Below are positions 39,901-53,252 of a stretch of 64,000 nt of DNA, one piece after another. The position numbers and the translations under genes were made by a program. Location: positions 19,994,333-20,058,332 of the forward strand of contig NC_133293.1 of NCBI RefSeq assembly GCF_005239225.2, written 5' to 3'. Below the pieces are notes generated by a model that was not told where the DNA came from, ran no database searches, and saw only the letters and a list, made by a program, of their open reading frames with translations. Every line of letters begins with the position of its first letter. Within the stretch, counting starts at the first letter, position 1. This DNA is from Populus alba. Its lineage: Eukaryota > Streptophyta > Magnoliopsida > Malpighiales > Salicaceae.

Positions 39901-40604
39901 TGATCTATCTACATATCAATATTAGTGCATGCATTTATTTGTATGCCTAGTTATTTGTTTTTAAGATGATGTAAAGATCATGTCTGTGATGAGCTTGCTC
40001 TCTTTCAGATCATTTCTTAAGATCTGCTAGGAACTATCAGATTGTTTTCCACATTATGTATCTACTGCTCCTGTTGGTTTATTAAGCTCCGCTTGTATAT
40101 TTGACAACTATTTGCATGTGTTTTATTCTGGATTTTATATATATTTGGTGCACTGGTGCGCAGAAGAAGCAACATACAGTTACTAGAGATAAAAAGGAGA
40201 CAGATCTAATTGCTCGCGGTCGCCATGATCCCTGTGTTGTCCCACGAGGTATGTCCTTGTATGATAGGTCGATTCTTCAAATGATTGAAATATCTTTAGT
40301 ATTTTGATGATTGATGCAATTTGGAGTGGGCTTATAGTATCATCGTCAGTGAAAATTGAAGAGAACCAATATTAATCATGTATGCTTGCTCGTTTGAATG
40401 TGAAAGAAAAGATAACTTCTCTCTAAGAGTATGCTTGTTTGGGATGGTAATGCAGCGGTACCAATGGTGGAAGCTATGGTGGCCTTGGTGCTCATGGACC
40501 AGTTGATGGCACAATACTCGCAATGCTATCTGTTTCCCTTCAATTCGGAGCTACAAGAACCCTTGATAATGCCAAGACTTGAGGCAGCCAATGCGTCTGT
40601 ATGA
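36928..40604 (+). CDS. CS: Chorismate synthase, plastidial
   Basis: It catalyses the last shikimate step, 5-enolpyruvylshikimate-3-phosphate to chorismate, using reduced FMN. Thirteen exons join in frame to 437 residues: 36928-37066, 37181-37331, 37424-37500, 37598-37656, 38069-38152, 38251-38343, 38645-38725, 39051-39182, 39361-39463, 39634-39728, 39828-39893, 40164-40248 and 40456-40604. A Ser/Lys/Arg-rich transit peptide covers about residues 1-50. Family signatures are all there: [10 protein letters not shown] (64-73), [16 protein letters not shown] (171-180), GSGFAGT and [15 protein letters not shown]. Length matches the Arabidopsis enzyme (436). The start codon sits in a CT-rich leader typical of plastid-protein genes. 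No damage seen. Its neighbour upstream, ADCS, uses its product. Confidence 0.97.
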
Positions 40605-42039
40605 GAGATGGAGTCGATGTAACACAATTTTCAGCTAGTTTTCTTGCTGAGACAATTGGCTACAAGTTCAGATTTTTTTTTTTCTTTAAGTATTCTGTTG
40701 TTGTAATCTCTGAAATTGTTCACGCTCTTTTTCGCCCTCTCTCTAATGGCATAATGTGAGCAGATATCTGATATTATTGATCAATAAAAAAAAAATTGTA
40801 GAAGCAAAAGAGGTAGTGAACGTGCGCCTCTCTATTTATTTTATTTCTTGTATAAATTGAAGCTTGCTCAGAGATCAGCTGAGAGGACCGAGCTCCTGTC
40901 ATTTTTTTTTTTTGGTTGCTTGGGGTTATGATAATGATGATGGTTTTAAATATTTTTTGTTATAAAAAGTTTTATTTTTAAAAAATTATTTTTAATATCA
41001 GTATATTAAAAGGATTTAAAAATATATAAAAAAATTATTTTAAATAAAAAAATTAATTTTTTTTGGAATATAGTTTTTATAACTATCTTCTTAAACACAC
41101 GCAAATTAAGCTATTATATTCTGATGAGATGTTGATAAAGAGATTGGGCTCTGTGATCTTTCATTTAAATGTTTTTGCACGACCAAAAATGGTGAGGTGG
41201 AATTAAAACCCTATCTCGATCAGGAATAAAATTAAAACTTCTGCACTTTACCCTAAAAGAAATTCGTGTATGCCTTTTGAATGTTGAGGTTTGAAATGCC
41301 TTTTGAATTCGGGCTTACGAATCCCAATCAGATATCTTGATAAAAATAAAAATAAAAAAGTCATAGTCGTTTTGCCCTTGAAGGCCTCCATGGAATACTC
41401 CTGATTCATTTAATTTGAGACCACCTGCTCTACATCATAGTCACCCTGGCAGGATTGTTAGAAAAAACATCAAATTTCTAACAGTGCTCCTGTCTGGCAC
41501 CATTAATAAATCACGTCAAGAAAATGCGCGATACACCTACCCAGAAGTCATAATTGCACTCTTGCCGAAGGAAAGTAGCATGGTTTGGGAGGATACATGG
41601 TGACCGCCATGATATCAACCCTAAAATTAGTTCCTTCGATAATCTAAAAATAAATGTAATAACATCAGGAGTTTACCCTGCCCTGTAATTATAAGTTACT
41701 TGATACGTAGTGGTTGAATCCTTAAAACTTAAAGAAACCGCTATTTCGTTAAATTCCCATGTTTATGTAAATTTCATGGAAATAAAATTCCTCGCCACCG
41801 TGTGTTCTCTTCCTTGATTTTCTAGATTAAAATAATAGGATTAAAACCAGAAAGATTTATTAAATTCCTTTAAACATACATGCATCATGTTAATATTACA
41901 TTTATAATTCTTGAGCTTGATCTTTTTTAAAAAAAAAAATCCCTTGTGTCCTTGCATCACCTTTTGCCCCCTTTTTTGGACAAGATGCATGATCTCTTAG
42001 ACCAGGAAAGTTAATTTTCAAAACACAAGAAAAATGAAA

Positions 42040-42043
<4 letters not shown>

Positions 42044-42091
<48 letters not shown>
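42044..42091. repeat. (AT)n microsatellite
   Basis: About 23 uninterrupted AT units. Length at this site is likely to vary and may be uncertain in the assembly. Confidence 0.92.
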
Positions 42092-42094
<3 letters not shown>

Positions 42095-45000
42095 ACTCAA
42101 GTAGGGAGAGACATCCCTAATCGACAATTATTACACATCTCTTTCCCAGAAGTACCAGGTTGAGAGAGGTTGTAATTAACTCGTTAGTTTGAATCTTCCT
42201 TCCCAAAATTACCAGGGCATATTATCAACAAAAAAAAAAAAAAAACAATTCCAAGCAGAATCAATATATAGGTAAAGAACATGACCGAGTAATGCTAGCA
42301 TATGATCGTATTACCTTAGCCTAAACAAACACAAGGTCAACTTGACAGTACTGTAAGTATGTAACATTATTGCGTTTTTCAAATTTATTTTTATTTAAAA
42401 TAATATATTTTTAATATTTTTAATATGTTAATATTAGAAATAAAGAAATATTTTAATACATTTTCCATTAAAAAATACCTTAAAAAAACATACTTTACGG
42501 CGACGCGCAGTGAATCATTCATGCTGCCCTTCTTTCTCAAGTGCAAGGCTGCAAGCAAAACCAAGGTTAGCAACCACGGCAAGTAATGGGGAAAAGACCA
42601 CTGACATTCTTGTTGTCATTCTCAATTAACATCCCTCTGTATCTTTGATATCGGGTTAGGTCATTCTCGTTGAACTAATTAACTTAACTTAATCTCCCAA
42701 CTAATCACATGTGCTTTATTTTCTTTTATTTTTTATGTTAATTATTGTTATTGTTGTTCACCTTGCCATGCTTTTGACGTAGTTAACAAGTACTAATTAA
42801 TAGCGATTAGGTGCGTAAAGCGATTGCGTTGCATATGCTTAGGGGGGAAAGAGTGGGCACGTAGGGTCTATATTGACACGCGCCACCAGTGATTATCACT
42901 GTCAAGATGATTATCATTATCGTTTTCTGGAGAGAAAAAAAAAAGGTGATTATTAATTATGAACACAACTTTTGCTTTATATTTAGCATTTTTTGTGGAC
43001 AATCCAAACACGCGCATACTCATCCATAAACTCAAAGATGATCCAGATTCCAACATAAAGTTATTAGGTCTCTATCTATCCAGTATTAATTGTTCACCAA
43101 TATATATACATATATTAAGAGAGCAAAATGAGTATCTTAACCACTGCACCGAGCGTTTATTTGCCTTTAAATGTCCTCATAAGTGCATGATTTATCAACG
43201 TTTAGTATATAATATATAAAAATGTGTTGCTTTCGCTCTAAAGCCATGGCTCTCTTTATCCTTTAACCTGCATGGTAAAATGCTTTACAACCACGTAGGG
43301 TCAACTAGATGGACCGAGCACGAGAGATTTACGGGTCAAATATAGGGATTATAAAACTTCTTAGCATATATATGATTGCTAGAAATGGAGAGGGGAAGAA
43401 AAAGAGAGAGAGAGAGAGATAAAGAGCTGGGCTTTACTAGATGTGTAATCCGCGTCTCGTACGTCTCTCACATATATTAGTGGCTAAAACAGTAAGATCA
43501 TGGTGTGATGCATGGAATCTGGTCGGTCACGAGCCCATGATCTATCCTCGAGAAAACCAAGTATGGCGGATCAATTTGTCTAATCGAGCCCTGCGTTCTT
43601 CTTTAATTTCTTGTTGTTGATTTGATGATCGTACGTCGCCAATTGAAAGTTGGATTAGACATCACATATCACCATTATTATTTCTACAGCGAAAAGGGTT
43701 AGTTAGGGCTAGCATTTCTTTAATTCTTCTAAGCTAGTGAAATGGATGGTTAAAAGAATAGAAGAGACATGAACTCGACTCGACTCGACAAACCCTCTCC
43801 TAAGATAATTGTTTATTAGCAATGATGACGACGTGGTTCAATGATATCATGCGCAAATTCACGCCATGAAATAGAAACTTGCTGCCTTAATTTTATATGG
43901 CAATTGGTAAGGAGTATACGGCACTGCTCGTATTATCTTCAAACATGAAAGAAAGAAGAAACAGTTTTTTTTTTTTTTAATGATTTTATATGATTTTGAT
44001 AAGTTAATGTTAAGAATAAAATTTAAAAAATAAAAGTTCTTGTATTATTTTGATATATTCCATAAAAAATATTCAATATATATCCATCTCTACCATCATT
44101 ATCCGAATAATCATTTGATAATAGTAAGTGAGGCCCATGAAGAAGCTAAAGGGAGCTAATTTTACTAAACTCAACCAGGAAGAATACAAACATCACCACC
44201 AACAACCATCCATGATCCCAACCGAAATTCACATGAGAGAAATCAACAGAGGGCCCCAGTAATGCTATTTACTTTTTACCCCTTCAAAATATTTGACTAA
44301 TCAATTCACTCTGCAGTTTTAAAAAAATCTTAAATGGAAAATATTATAATTTATAATTTTTTTTAAAATTACAATTGCAAGAACTACCACTCTGTCATCC
44401 ACACATGAAATATAAACTTTTTTTACATTTCTCCACGCACAGGAGATGTGGTTGGTTTGGGGAGAACAACTACTTGTCACTCTCAAATCTATTCCTCACC
44501 GCTACAAACTATTTGAAAAAAAGAAGAAAAAAAAAGGGTGAAAAGGGACCAAAGCTCAGTAAAGAACTCTGGCCTGTAATAATTAAAAAAGAAGAAGAGG
44601 GACTTGGCTATATATCAGGGGTTCAGTGCAGGTAGCCCACCATGAACCCCACACTCAAGTTTCTTGAGAGTTGAGTCTGATTGAGAAAATAAATAAATAA
44701 ATAAAGGAAATATACAAACAGAGTCTTCCCACCCAAAAATCTTAATTGACATTAAAAGATTCACACCTGATACTTGGTTTGACCTTCAAAAGCTTAGCTG
44801 ATACTTGCTTTCTCTTCTTTGTTTCTCTTCTTTCTCGGTTCCTTGCCATGTAGAAAGGTGGAGTGGACACCACCATGTCCATCACCTGGCAGGCAAAGAA
44901 TCCCACTAAGATCTTCTACCCTCTCTCTGTGTTCTTCTTCTTGTCCTTTTTCACTCAATCCCCTCACCTCCTCTTCTTCTCTTGCTGTCTTCGTGACTTT

Positions 45001-46262
45001 CAAAAGTAAAAGCTGCTATATTACCTTTTCCCTCCTCCTCCCCTTTCCTTTTTGTTCCTTGAATATATTTTCCGCCTGCATTTCAGAGCGCAAACTCACT
45101 GTTAACAATAAATGAAATGCTACACGTAAAAAGATACCAACAAGAAGCACAAAGCTCAAAATCTCATGGTCAAATGCCAATTCTTTTGACCATGCATGCC
45201 CTCTGAAACATTTGAACAACTCAAAAGGTATAATATCACAAAACAATGCAGTACTGAGGTTGAAAAATTAAGGCCAAATTATCAAAATGTGAAATCAAAT
45301 CTGAGGCACATCATACCAACAACTAGACGTGGATCTAATGGCCTAATCTCCTTCTTTAATCATTTTCCCCCTATCGTACTCACCTGGTAAATGTAATAAT
45401 ATTGAAATCACATGATTAAGCTCACCAAGAATTTTGAAAGCAATTTTGAATGCAATCGGTCCCCCACATTGCACACAAACCATTCCATACAGTGGTGACA
45501 TGAATTTAAGGGTTGCTAGCTGTTACCGGAGAGAATTTAACGGCAGGAGAGCTCCCCTTATTTACACGATTGAATAATAACGGTCCATGAAGTATTGCAG
45601 TACTGAGCAATTACATGAATAGCCACAGCTATATGCAGACCGTAAGCACTTAATCCAGATTTTAGCATCGGCCCAGTGTTGACGTCTACTGGAATCATTG
45701 AATTTACTGTCCTATATTATATTGATAATCAAAGCAGAGACATTTTCAGAATACAATTGAAAAGGACAAAGGAAAACCCAAATGATTACACCTGCCTCAA
45801 ATCTCAATGACAATATTAAAAATGTTATGTGTTCATGATGTTATAGAAAACAGTTCACGCATAAAAGCATCACCTTTGATGTCCTAAATGCAAAAGTTTC
45901 AAACTTCCAAGGAAAATAATGGCAACAGTTCCCCTCTCTACATCACTCCTAGGACCCAATAACATTAATGAACTTTGAAGGCAATAAAAAGACACGACAG
46001 CATTGCCAACATTTACTGGTAGAACTCATGTTCTTCCATAAATATAGCAAAAAGAACGGCATTTGGTTTATAGGCTAAAGGTCTTGGGGCGAGGACAAGG
46101 AATTCAGCTTTGTCCTGATAGTGAATTGAAATATAATAAAAGGGAATTCTTTTTGGGGTACAGCGGAAATACCTCCAGGCACCCATCAATGACCCAGAAG
46201 CTGGAACAATAAAGTTGTTCAATAAAATGACTGGGGTGTCCCTAATCTATCACAAGAACCGG

Positions 46263-46278
46263 TGTCGGTCGACCGACA
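46263..46278. other. 16 bp perfect palindrome with paired DRE/CRT cores
   Basis: TGTCGGTCGACCGACA reads the same on both strands and contains CCGAC, the DREB/CBF core, twice in inverted orientation. It lies 675 bases beyond the pPLAIII stop codon. Function unknown. Confidence 0.4.
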
Positions 46279-46952
46279 ACAATTGGGAATGGCTTCCCCA
46301 CATCACCAATTTGCGTAGTTCTTACATCTGCTAACTTTTATGTTCAACAAGAACAACCGGTTGTTATATGTTTGTTTGGTTTTTCGTATCAGATAATGAA
46401 AATCACAAGGTGAGCCTACGAGTTCACTAAATGACAATTCTAGCTATCACCACCTTCTTTTTACGTCCATTTGTTGGAGACATCACAATTTGTACACAGC
46501 AAAAGCTTACTGTAATAAGAAGATGCATGGGCTAAATGTGTAAGCTTAATTTACTCCAAATGTAAAAGGGAGTGTTCATTTTCGGGTAGGTGCAATTGGC
46601 TTCTATGGACAGTGACATTTCAAGGCTGGAAAGGCAAAATCAGATTTGAAGTAATGATCAAAACATTGAAATACAAACCCAGAAGTTCTCAATCTACAAC
46701 TAGTTTTGAAAGCTTTAGATAAAAAAAAAGTAGTTTGAACCCCTCTAAAGTCTCCCCCCTGCAGAGTACTGTGAGTGTCCCCACTTGATCATGTTCATTC
46801 AAAGCAGGGTCCAGTAAGATGCTATAAATCTGAGAGAAATAGCATAAAGCTGGATTTATGATTATAAATCTATTATATAGTAAGGAACGGAAAGAAAAAG
46901 CTTACCTTTCCTTTTTTGTTTGATTTTGGTTCTTGACACTGCTGAGAATAGT

Positions 46953-49877
46953 CTAGGTTGTTTTGGTGGCAGCTTGCTTGAAAGCAACAGTGGGAGCAAT
47001 TCTGCAGCTCCTCCTCTGATGCTCTAACACAAGCTGTTCAGCAAACCAATCAAGTTTCTCAAAATTGCTTTGCTCCCCGATCCTCTTGCCACCAAACAGC
47101 ACGGATTCTACATTTTTCTGCTTCAACATTTCCTCTGCTATTCCAATCAGCATCTTTACATTGTTAGGACTGGGGTCTGTGTCCACAGTAGGTCCACATC
47201 TTCCTAGATTGGACCCATTTGCCTGTCACACCAGAATTAATATGATCAGGAGATTAAACATATTCTCGTAATAAAGGTAAAGAACCACAGGTGTCAGATA
47301 ACTTAATCCGTGCAGCTATTCAGAGAATTGAAATTAAATTATTGCGTTGTAATCCAACTACTATAAGAAACTAGCGAATCAGCCAAAAGCCCCCCAAAAA
47401 GAATGGCCCCATTGACGCCGGCCCCTCAAATAATTAATTAAAACTGTACGAATAAGGGCATTCACTGCTCATATCTCTCTCTCCATATTAGCAATCTCAC
47501 CATAGAAGGGAATGCAGAACTCAGTGGTCACGAGGCTATAACAGTCTAAGATTCCTTGTCTAAGCTTTTTTTTCTTTTATATAAATTTCAGTACAGTTTA
47601 AACTTTAGGTTATCCCCTACCTAAGAAGATGCCTTCAGGTTTATGAGGACGGTACCTCACAAGCAAAGCCGGTAAATTATGCATTCAAGTGGTTCGAGCC
47701 ATCTTTAACGCATAATATCGAGAATATTCAATTCAACAGGAGATCACCGATTCGATCTGATCCGAGAATGCTTTTTACCATAAAAAAACTACACAAGACA
47801 CAGCCTAGTTTCTACTCCTGATCCTCTGTATCCACTTTTTATGGAAACATTGCCTAATAATCTTGCCCTTTTCAAATTCCTAACTATCAGCCCAACGGGC
47901 TACTTCAATTAATGTTGAACCTTAATTAAAAAGACATTCTCGTATACAAAAATGAAAGGAACACAGAGATCACGCATGCATTCAGAAGTAAGGATCCCTC
48001 GTTGCTATCTATGTAGGTGACTAACACAAAGGCAGTGCAAGGGCATCAAAGATCTATACATGTCCTTGCATCTGACAGCAGACAAAGCCAAAGCATTACC
48101 ATAAGTGATCCTCGTAGGTGACTACGGCTCTAGGAAATATATAACAAAGTAAAATCATGGTGGATGACATTTTTATGACCACTCATTTTATAGAAAGTCC
48201 AGTCTCCGGCTCTCCAGCCATTTTCCATCTACTTATTGCAAGAAGAAAAACCCACAAACTCTTCATCAAGGAATGGTTTAACCAGATTTCCAGAACACAA
48301 CACCAACGAATCCAAGGTCTCGAGTCAAACCAAAACCCAACATTTGGCTTGGTCATAGAAAACAAGAAAAAACAGAGGCCAAACCCACCCATCATGTGCA
48401 AGTCACCAGCACAGGTACCCATATGCTCCCATAATTCCATGGGGCACTTGAATTTATGGTCTCCCGGGCACACCCCCTTACATGTTGGCTAACCATAAGC
48501 CACAGGACACAGCGTGCCAACGACCCCATTAGGCCATTACACATGCAAAGTGCAAACAGCACATTCAATTGCAAAAACCCAAAACCCAGCTAAATATGCA
48601 CAAAAATTGTATACGAGTGAACAAGACACGCCCAGGTTAACCATTTCCAGCCTGGCTAGGACTGTCTTGTACATTGAAATCAAGCAAAATAAAAACCATA
48701 TCCAAGTTGCATAAAAAGATTAAAGATAGCGATGCCATTACCATACCTGAATTCTTACATAGTTACTGCTCCTACACTGACCAAATGCCATGGCCACTGC
48801 CTGGTCCACTGAATCAGCCGAACCATCACCTGAGATTCGAGCCATCGGTCGAGCCCACTGCTTGGCCCTCCAATTCTTAACCTGCTCATATTCATAACTA
48901 ACCTCAAGAATCTGACCAGTCCCTAAGGACAACACCAACAAATCCTCGACTCCTCTAACAAAAGGAAATTCCTGCTTGTTATGCAGCACGTGAGTAATAG
49001 CTGCTGCGGCCGGGTTACTCATGGCTAAACCACCATCAACTGCCAAACACCTGGTCTGACCGTCAATGGACCCCATTAAAACCGGGTCAAACAAACCCGG
49101 TTCAGCTGATGTTGCCCGACAAACCTCCCAAAGCCGGAAATCAAAACTATCCGTTTCCAATGCATCCGCTCTTGAAAACAAAAACGGCGCCGTGCTGGAA
49201 AGATCATAGCAAGGAATCAAAACCGGCTTTAAAGTATCTTTCAAAGTCAAATTCCGGCCCTTGTCACTAAAAGTCTCCTTCATGGCCTTCTCTAAACCGG
49301 CTGTAGCAGCTGATGAACCGGTTGCGCCACCTCTGAAAAACCGCTTGAAAAACCCACCATTTCCATTTCCGTGACTGTAAAATTTCTTGCCCTGATCAGC
49401 TAAGAACTTCCAAGTCTCTTCAGCTTTCATAATCGGACGGCTATGATCTTTGGTGCCGAAAAGCATAGCCGTGAAGATTCCGCCAATTCCAGTTCCGGCT
49501 GCAACATCAAAATAATCAGCAATCCTGGCGTCAGGATTGCCTGATTTCACTTTCAACGCGTTTTCAAGATAAGCCAATGCTTTCCCTGAAATAATCCCTT
49601 TTAGACTGCTACCACCATCAATAGACAATATGCAGATTTTGCCTCTTTGATTCTTGATCGCAGACAGCCCGTTGCTGTTGTTTTCTGTAAGAACCGAGGG
49701 ATTCTGTGACTCGGGTTTTGCTTCAATTGTTTCAGGAGAGACCTGTTTAGGAATCCAGAGTTTCTGATCGTCATATCCGAAGAGAAACTTGCTTTCAAGA
49801 ATTGAAAAGATTTCGTAGCTGAGTTTGTCAGTGTCTATACTGGGTTCTTGCATTTCTGAAGATTGATTGTACTCCAT
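46953..49877 (-). CDS. Patatin-like phospholipase, pPLAIII group
   Basis: Two exons (48747-49877 and 46953-47222) join in frame across a 1524 bp intron to 466 residues. The patatin domain starts with the oxyanion motif DGGSSLKG (87-94). The nucleophile elbow reads G128-T-G-I-G132, with glycine where patatins have the catalytic serine (GxSxG). The dyad aspartate motif DGG is kept (281-283). This GxGxG form defines plant pPLAIII proteins, which affect cell elongation, lignin and seed oil when altered. The N-terminal about 75 residues are variable and acidic; no membrane segment is seen. The ATG at 49877 follows a short leader and a TATA box at 49969-49975. Group assignment is firm; which of the alpha to delta members is not. 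Confidence 0.95.
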
Positions 49878-49968
49878 GAGAGAAAAGGAAGAGATAAAAA
49901 AGAAAACTGTGAAGGTTGTTCCTATGGAGCGAACGTTTTTCTTGCTTGTTTCTCGTGAGGAGGAAGAA

Positions 49969-49975
49969 TTTTATA
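49969..49975 (-). promoter_or_regulatory. TATA box of the pPLAIII gene
   Basis: TATAAAA on the minus strand lies 92 bases upstream of the start codon, giving a leader of about 60 bases. Position is as expected; not tested. Confidence 0.6.
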
Positions 49976-52129
49976 GCTAAATGATAATAAATTCTTTCCT
50001 TGCTGCCAACCCCCACACACTTCGCTGCAGTTTCTTTTTATCTTAATTTGGCTATACAAAGAGTTTTTTTACCTTGGTATTAACGCCTCCATAAATTTGT
50101 TTCCAAATTTTGATTTTGTTGCTGAACAATGCAAAGACTTGTGTTGATTTGAAGACAAGAAGCTTTACAGGAAACTTCCAAAAATATGAAAAGAAGGCCC
50201 AACCGAACCAGTCCCTTCAAAGCAGCACCCAAAACCAGACTTTCACTTCAGTTCAGCCTCGCAACCAATCATACTTCACAGGAGAAGAAGTAAAAAACAA
50301 ATCAAAAGAGCAGAAACAAGAAACAAGAAACGCTCTCTTCTAGGAGGAAAAAAAAAAACCTTTTTCCCAATCCCCTGCTCTCTCTGGCACTCACTATCTT
50401 TCCCCTTTCCCTCTCTCTGTGTGTAGTGGACGTGGTATCTTTTACCAGAGCACGCTAAAGCTGGAGTGGTAGAAATAGCAGTACCTAGGATAGAAGCATA
50501 AAAAGATTAACCAGCCAACCAGCAAAAGAACAAACGATTAGCTAGCTAACACTCAAAACAAAACACAAAAGAAACCAAGGAGAGGTATTGGTGTTTATAG
50601 GAAGAGGAGAGGAGGCAAGAACCACAGCAGTTACAGAGCATGTCTGTTTATGGCTTTTAAAACCACGATAACATTTTTCAACACGGTCACTCCTTCCCTC
50701 TCTCCTCTCTCCTAATCTCTATAGTATGTGGGCACCTCACCTACATAAAATAGGTATCGACCTCTACCATTTTAACCTCGTTAACCGGCTTGCCTCCGTT
50801 CTTTCTTTATCCTGTAATACCGATTGATACTAGCCTCTTTTTATCAAGAACAAGATGACCCAGTTAAAGAAAAATTAATACGCCTCCTCTTAATTTCTTC
50901 AAGTATTATTTCAAATTATTTTTACTTTGAATAATTGCATCAAAGAATCCAAGCATGACACCATTTTTTAGATTATGATTTGACTATTTTTATAGTATAT
51001 TTAAATTAAAATAATTTATCATACTTGATCTCTTGTTAATGGAAAAACACTCTTAAACATATTACTAAACACAATTTTAATTACGTTAATTATTTTTCCC
51101 CGATCAAGAGTGAAGAATAGGAGTCGATTTTGGGGTAAGAAAAATGACAATGCTAAAACAAAGAGAAAAGGAGAGATTGGTTGTACAAATTGTACTTGAA
51201 TGTGGGGTCATTTCTTGTTCTTGATTTAAAGGGTCTAGATTTCGTTGGCGCTCTGAGCCCGTGATCAATGGTCAAGCTGATCACCAACAAAAACTGATGA
51301 GTTGTTTTTATTTTTTATTTTTTTTCCGATTTCTCCTCCCGCCCCACTTGTCCTTACGCGGAGGGCAGGAGCCACCCCCGTCGGCTAAAGAATGGAGCCG
51401 CACTAACACTTTGCAAGACAAATTTTTGGCTAGGGTGTTTTTTTTTCTTTCTTTCTTTCTAAATTCAGATTTTAGAATCAAATATTCGTTAGAATTGAAT
51501 AATTTTTTTCTAGATATATTAAGTTTTTGTAAAGTATATGTTCTTAAAAATTATCTAAAATTAAAATAATTTTCTGAGCTGATTTAAATATATAAATCTT
51601 TGTCCCAAAAATTAATGTTAATACAAAAACTCTTATCCTGGTTCCCGTTATTCAGATACAGTTTATTTTTTGTATTTGAATTTGTTTTTAATTATTTTTT
51701 ATTTAAAAATATATTAAATTAATATTTTTTTATTAGAAATTATTTAAAAAAAACAATACCGAACACACATCGGGACCAAGAGTATTAAATGCTGATATAA
51801 ATTTGACTGTTTAAGCGCAACAGGATTTGACGAGTCTTCCATTTACGAAAATACATGCTAACCTCTTTTTTTTTTTTTTTTGGTGGTAATTGCTATCGAC
51901 GAGTCTTCTATGGCCGGAAGCATAGTCATTAGATCCGGTTGAATTTAAAATTTAGGATTTTAGATTTTGATCAGGCATCACTTAGATAAAATTAAAATAA
52001 TATTATTTTAATTAAAAATCAATGAACGTGTTGTAATTGAATTTTTAACTATATCTTATTGAGTCAATCAGGATCGCTTTATCAATCTATCAGTCAGCTG
52101 TGTCATTTCATTTTTTTTTTTTAGAAGCC

Positions 52130-52332
52130 AATGTTTGGGAGTGCTTTTTAAAAGCGCTTCTGAAAAATTTGAAATATTTTTTTTTTTTAAATTAATATGT
52201 TTTTGATGTTTTTAAATTATTTTGATGTGCTAATCTCAAAAATAATTTAAAAAAAAAAAAAATTATTATTAATATATTTTTTTAAATAAAAAATATTTTA
52301 AAATGCAACAATAACTATACTTCCAAACATAT
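52130..52332. repeat. MITE-like element, related to the one at 20585
   Basis: It starts CCAATGTTTGGGAGTGC and ends ACTATACTTCCAAACATA, imperfect inverted ends. The interior has TAAATTATTTTGATGTGCTAA, matching the GATCGTTTTGATGTG string of the 20585 copy. Confidence 0.6.
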
Positions 52333-53227
52333 ATTAATCTGATTCAGTTCTAGTTTTGAATCAACCCGCGCTGCCAAGTTTAAAAAACTATGGAGACAAG
52401 TGAAGGGAAGCTTTTATTTGTTTGGTAATTGACATTACGAGACTTACAAGGGCAAAAATGGGTTCCACTATGTGAACGTGCTGACGGCAAATGTGTGGTC
52501 GCTATCAGGTTATTGCCGCGGCTGGAAGGTAGGGGGAGTGGTAGCTGTAATTTGGATGCCATAGTTAAAATAGCAAATTTGAGAAGTCCAGGCTATGAAA
52601 TCATGGCTAAGTAAATGTACTTTCTTTTTTTAGTCATTAAAATACCAAATTTATCTTGAACTACGAAAAAAAAAAAATTTAACCCAGTTTTTCTCCGACA
52701 TTAGACAATTATTCCAAGAAGAGTTGCCTAGATTAGTAAATCTAATGATTAATAACTATAACATAACTCGTAACAGTGACTAATACGGAGAGCTGCACTC
52801 TTCAAATTGTTTAAAAATAAATTTAGTTGTAATTAATGTTAAAATACCATGTTTTTGGATTGTTTTTATTTTTTATTATTTTTGAATTATTTTGAAGTTC
52901 TATATCTAAAATATATTTTTTAAAATAAAAAATATTATTTAAATATATTTTTAAAAATAATATCTCTTACCTACCTATAGACTTCAAGCAGATCACAAAC
53001 AGAGAATGAAGGGGGAAAAAATACAAATTGTTTAGAATTATCTAGTCTTCCGGTCAAGAAAGACTAGTCAATGGTCATGACGTGGGGGCCTATTCATATG
53101 GATGAAAATGGTTGAAATTGTCAAATATTCGAATCAAATCCTCAAAAGCACATTAATTACTCTGTCCGTTTGGGTTTTCAAGGCTAAGATAAGATAAAAT
53201 AAAAAATTACATTTCCATGTTCCCTTG

Positions 53228-53252
53228 TTTATTTATTTATTTATTTATTTAT
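53228..53252. repeat. (ATTT)n microsatellite
   Basis: Six ATTT units in AT-rich spacer. Confidence 0.85.

Larger units (their letters stand above)
40605..46952. other. Long spacer, no gene recognised
   Basis: It holds AT-rich MITE-like remnants at about 40935-41102 and 42370-42490, (AT)n at 42044-42091, a (GA)n run at about 43403-43420, an (AAAT)n run at about 44688-44706, and a 16 bp palindrome at 46263-46278. A head-like string (TTAACCACTGCACCGA) near 43137-43152 may be a SINE fragment. The open frames here are short, overlap on both strands and look like chance. Confidence 0.55.

Noticed and set aside
47600..47770. Possible second SINE around GGTTCGAGCC
   Set aside because: No box A at the right distance and no poly-A tail, and it sits inside the pPLAIII intron.
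48157..48574. Frames on both strands inside the pPLAIII intron
   Set aside because: They lie within a well-supported 1524 bp intron and are open on both strands, as expected by chance.
51261..51569. 102-residue Phe/Leu-rich frame
   Set aside because: It comes from T-rich low-complexity sequence and has no recognisable domain.
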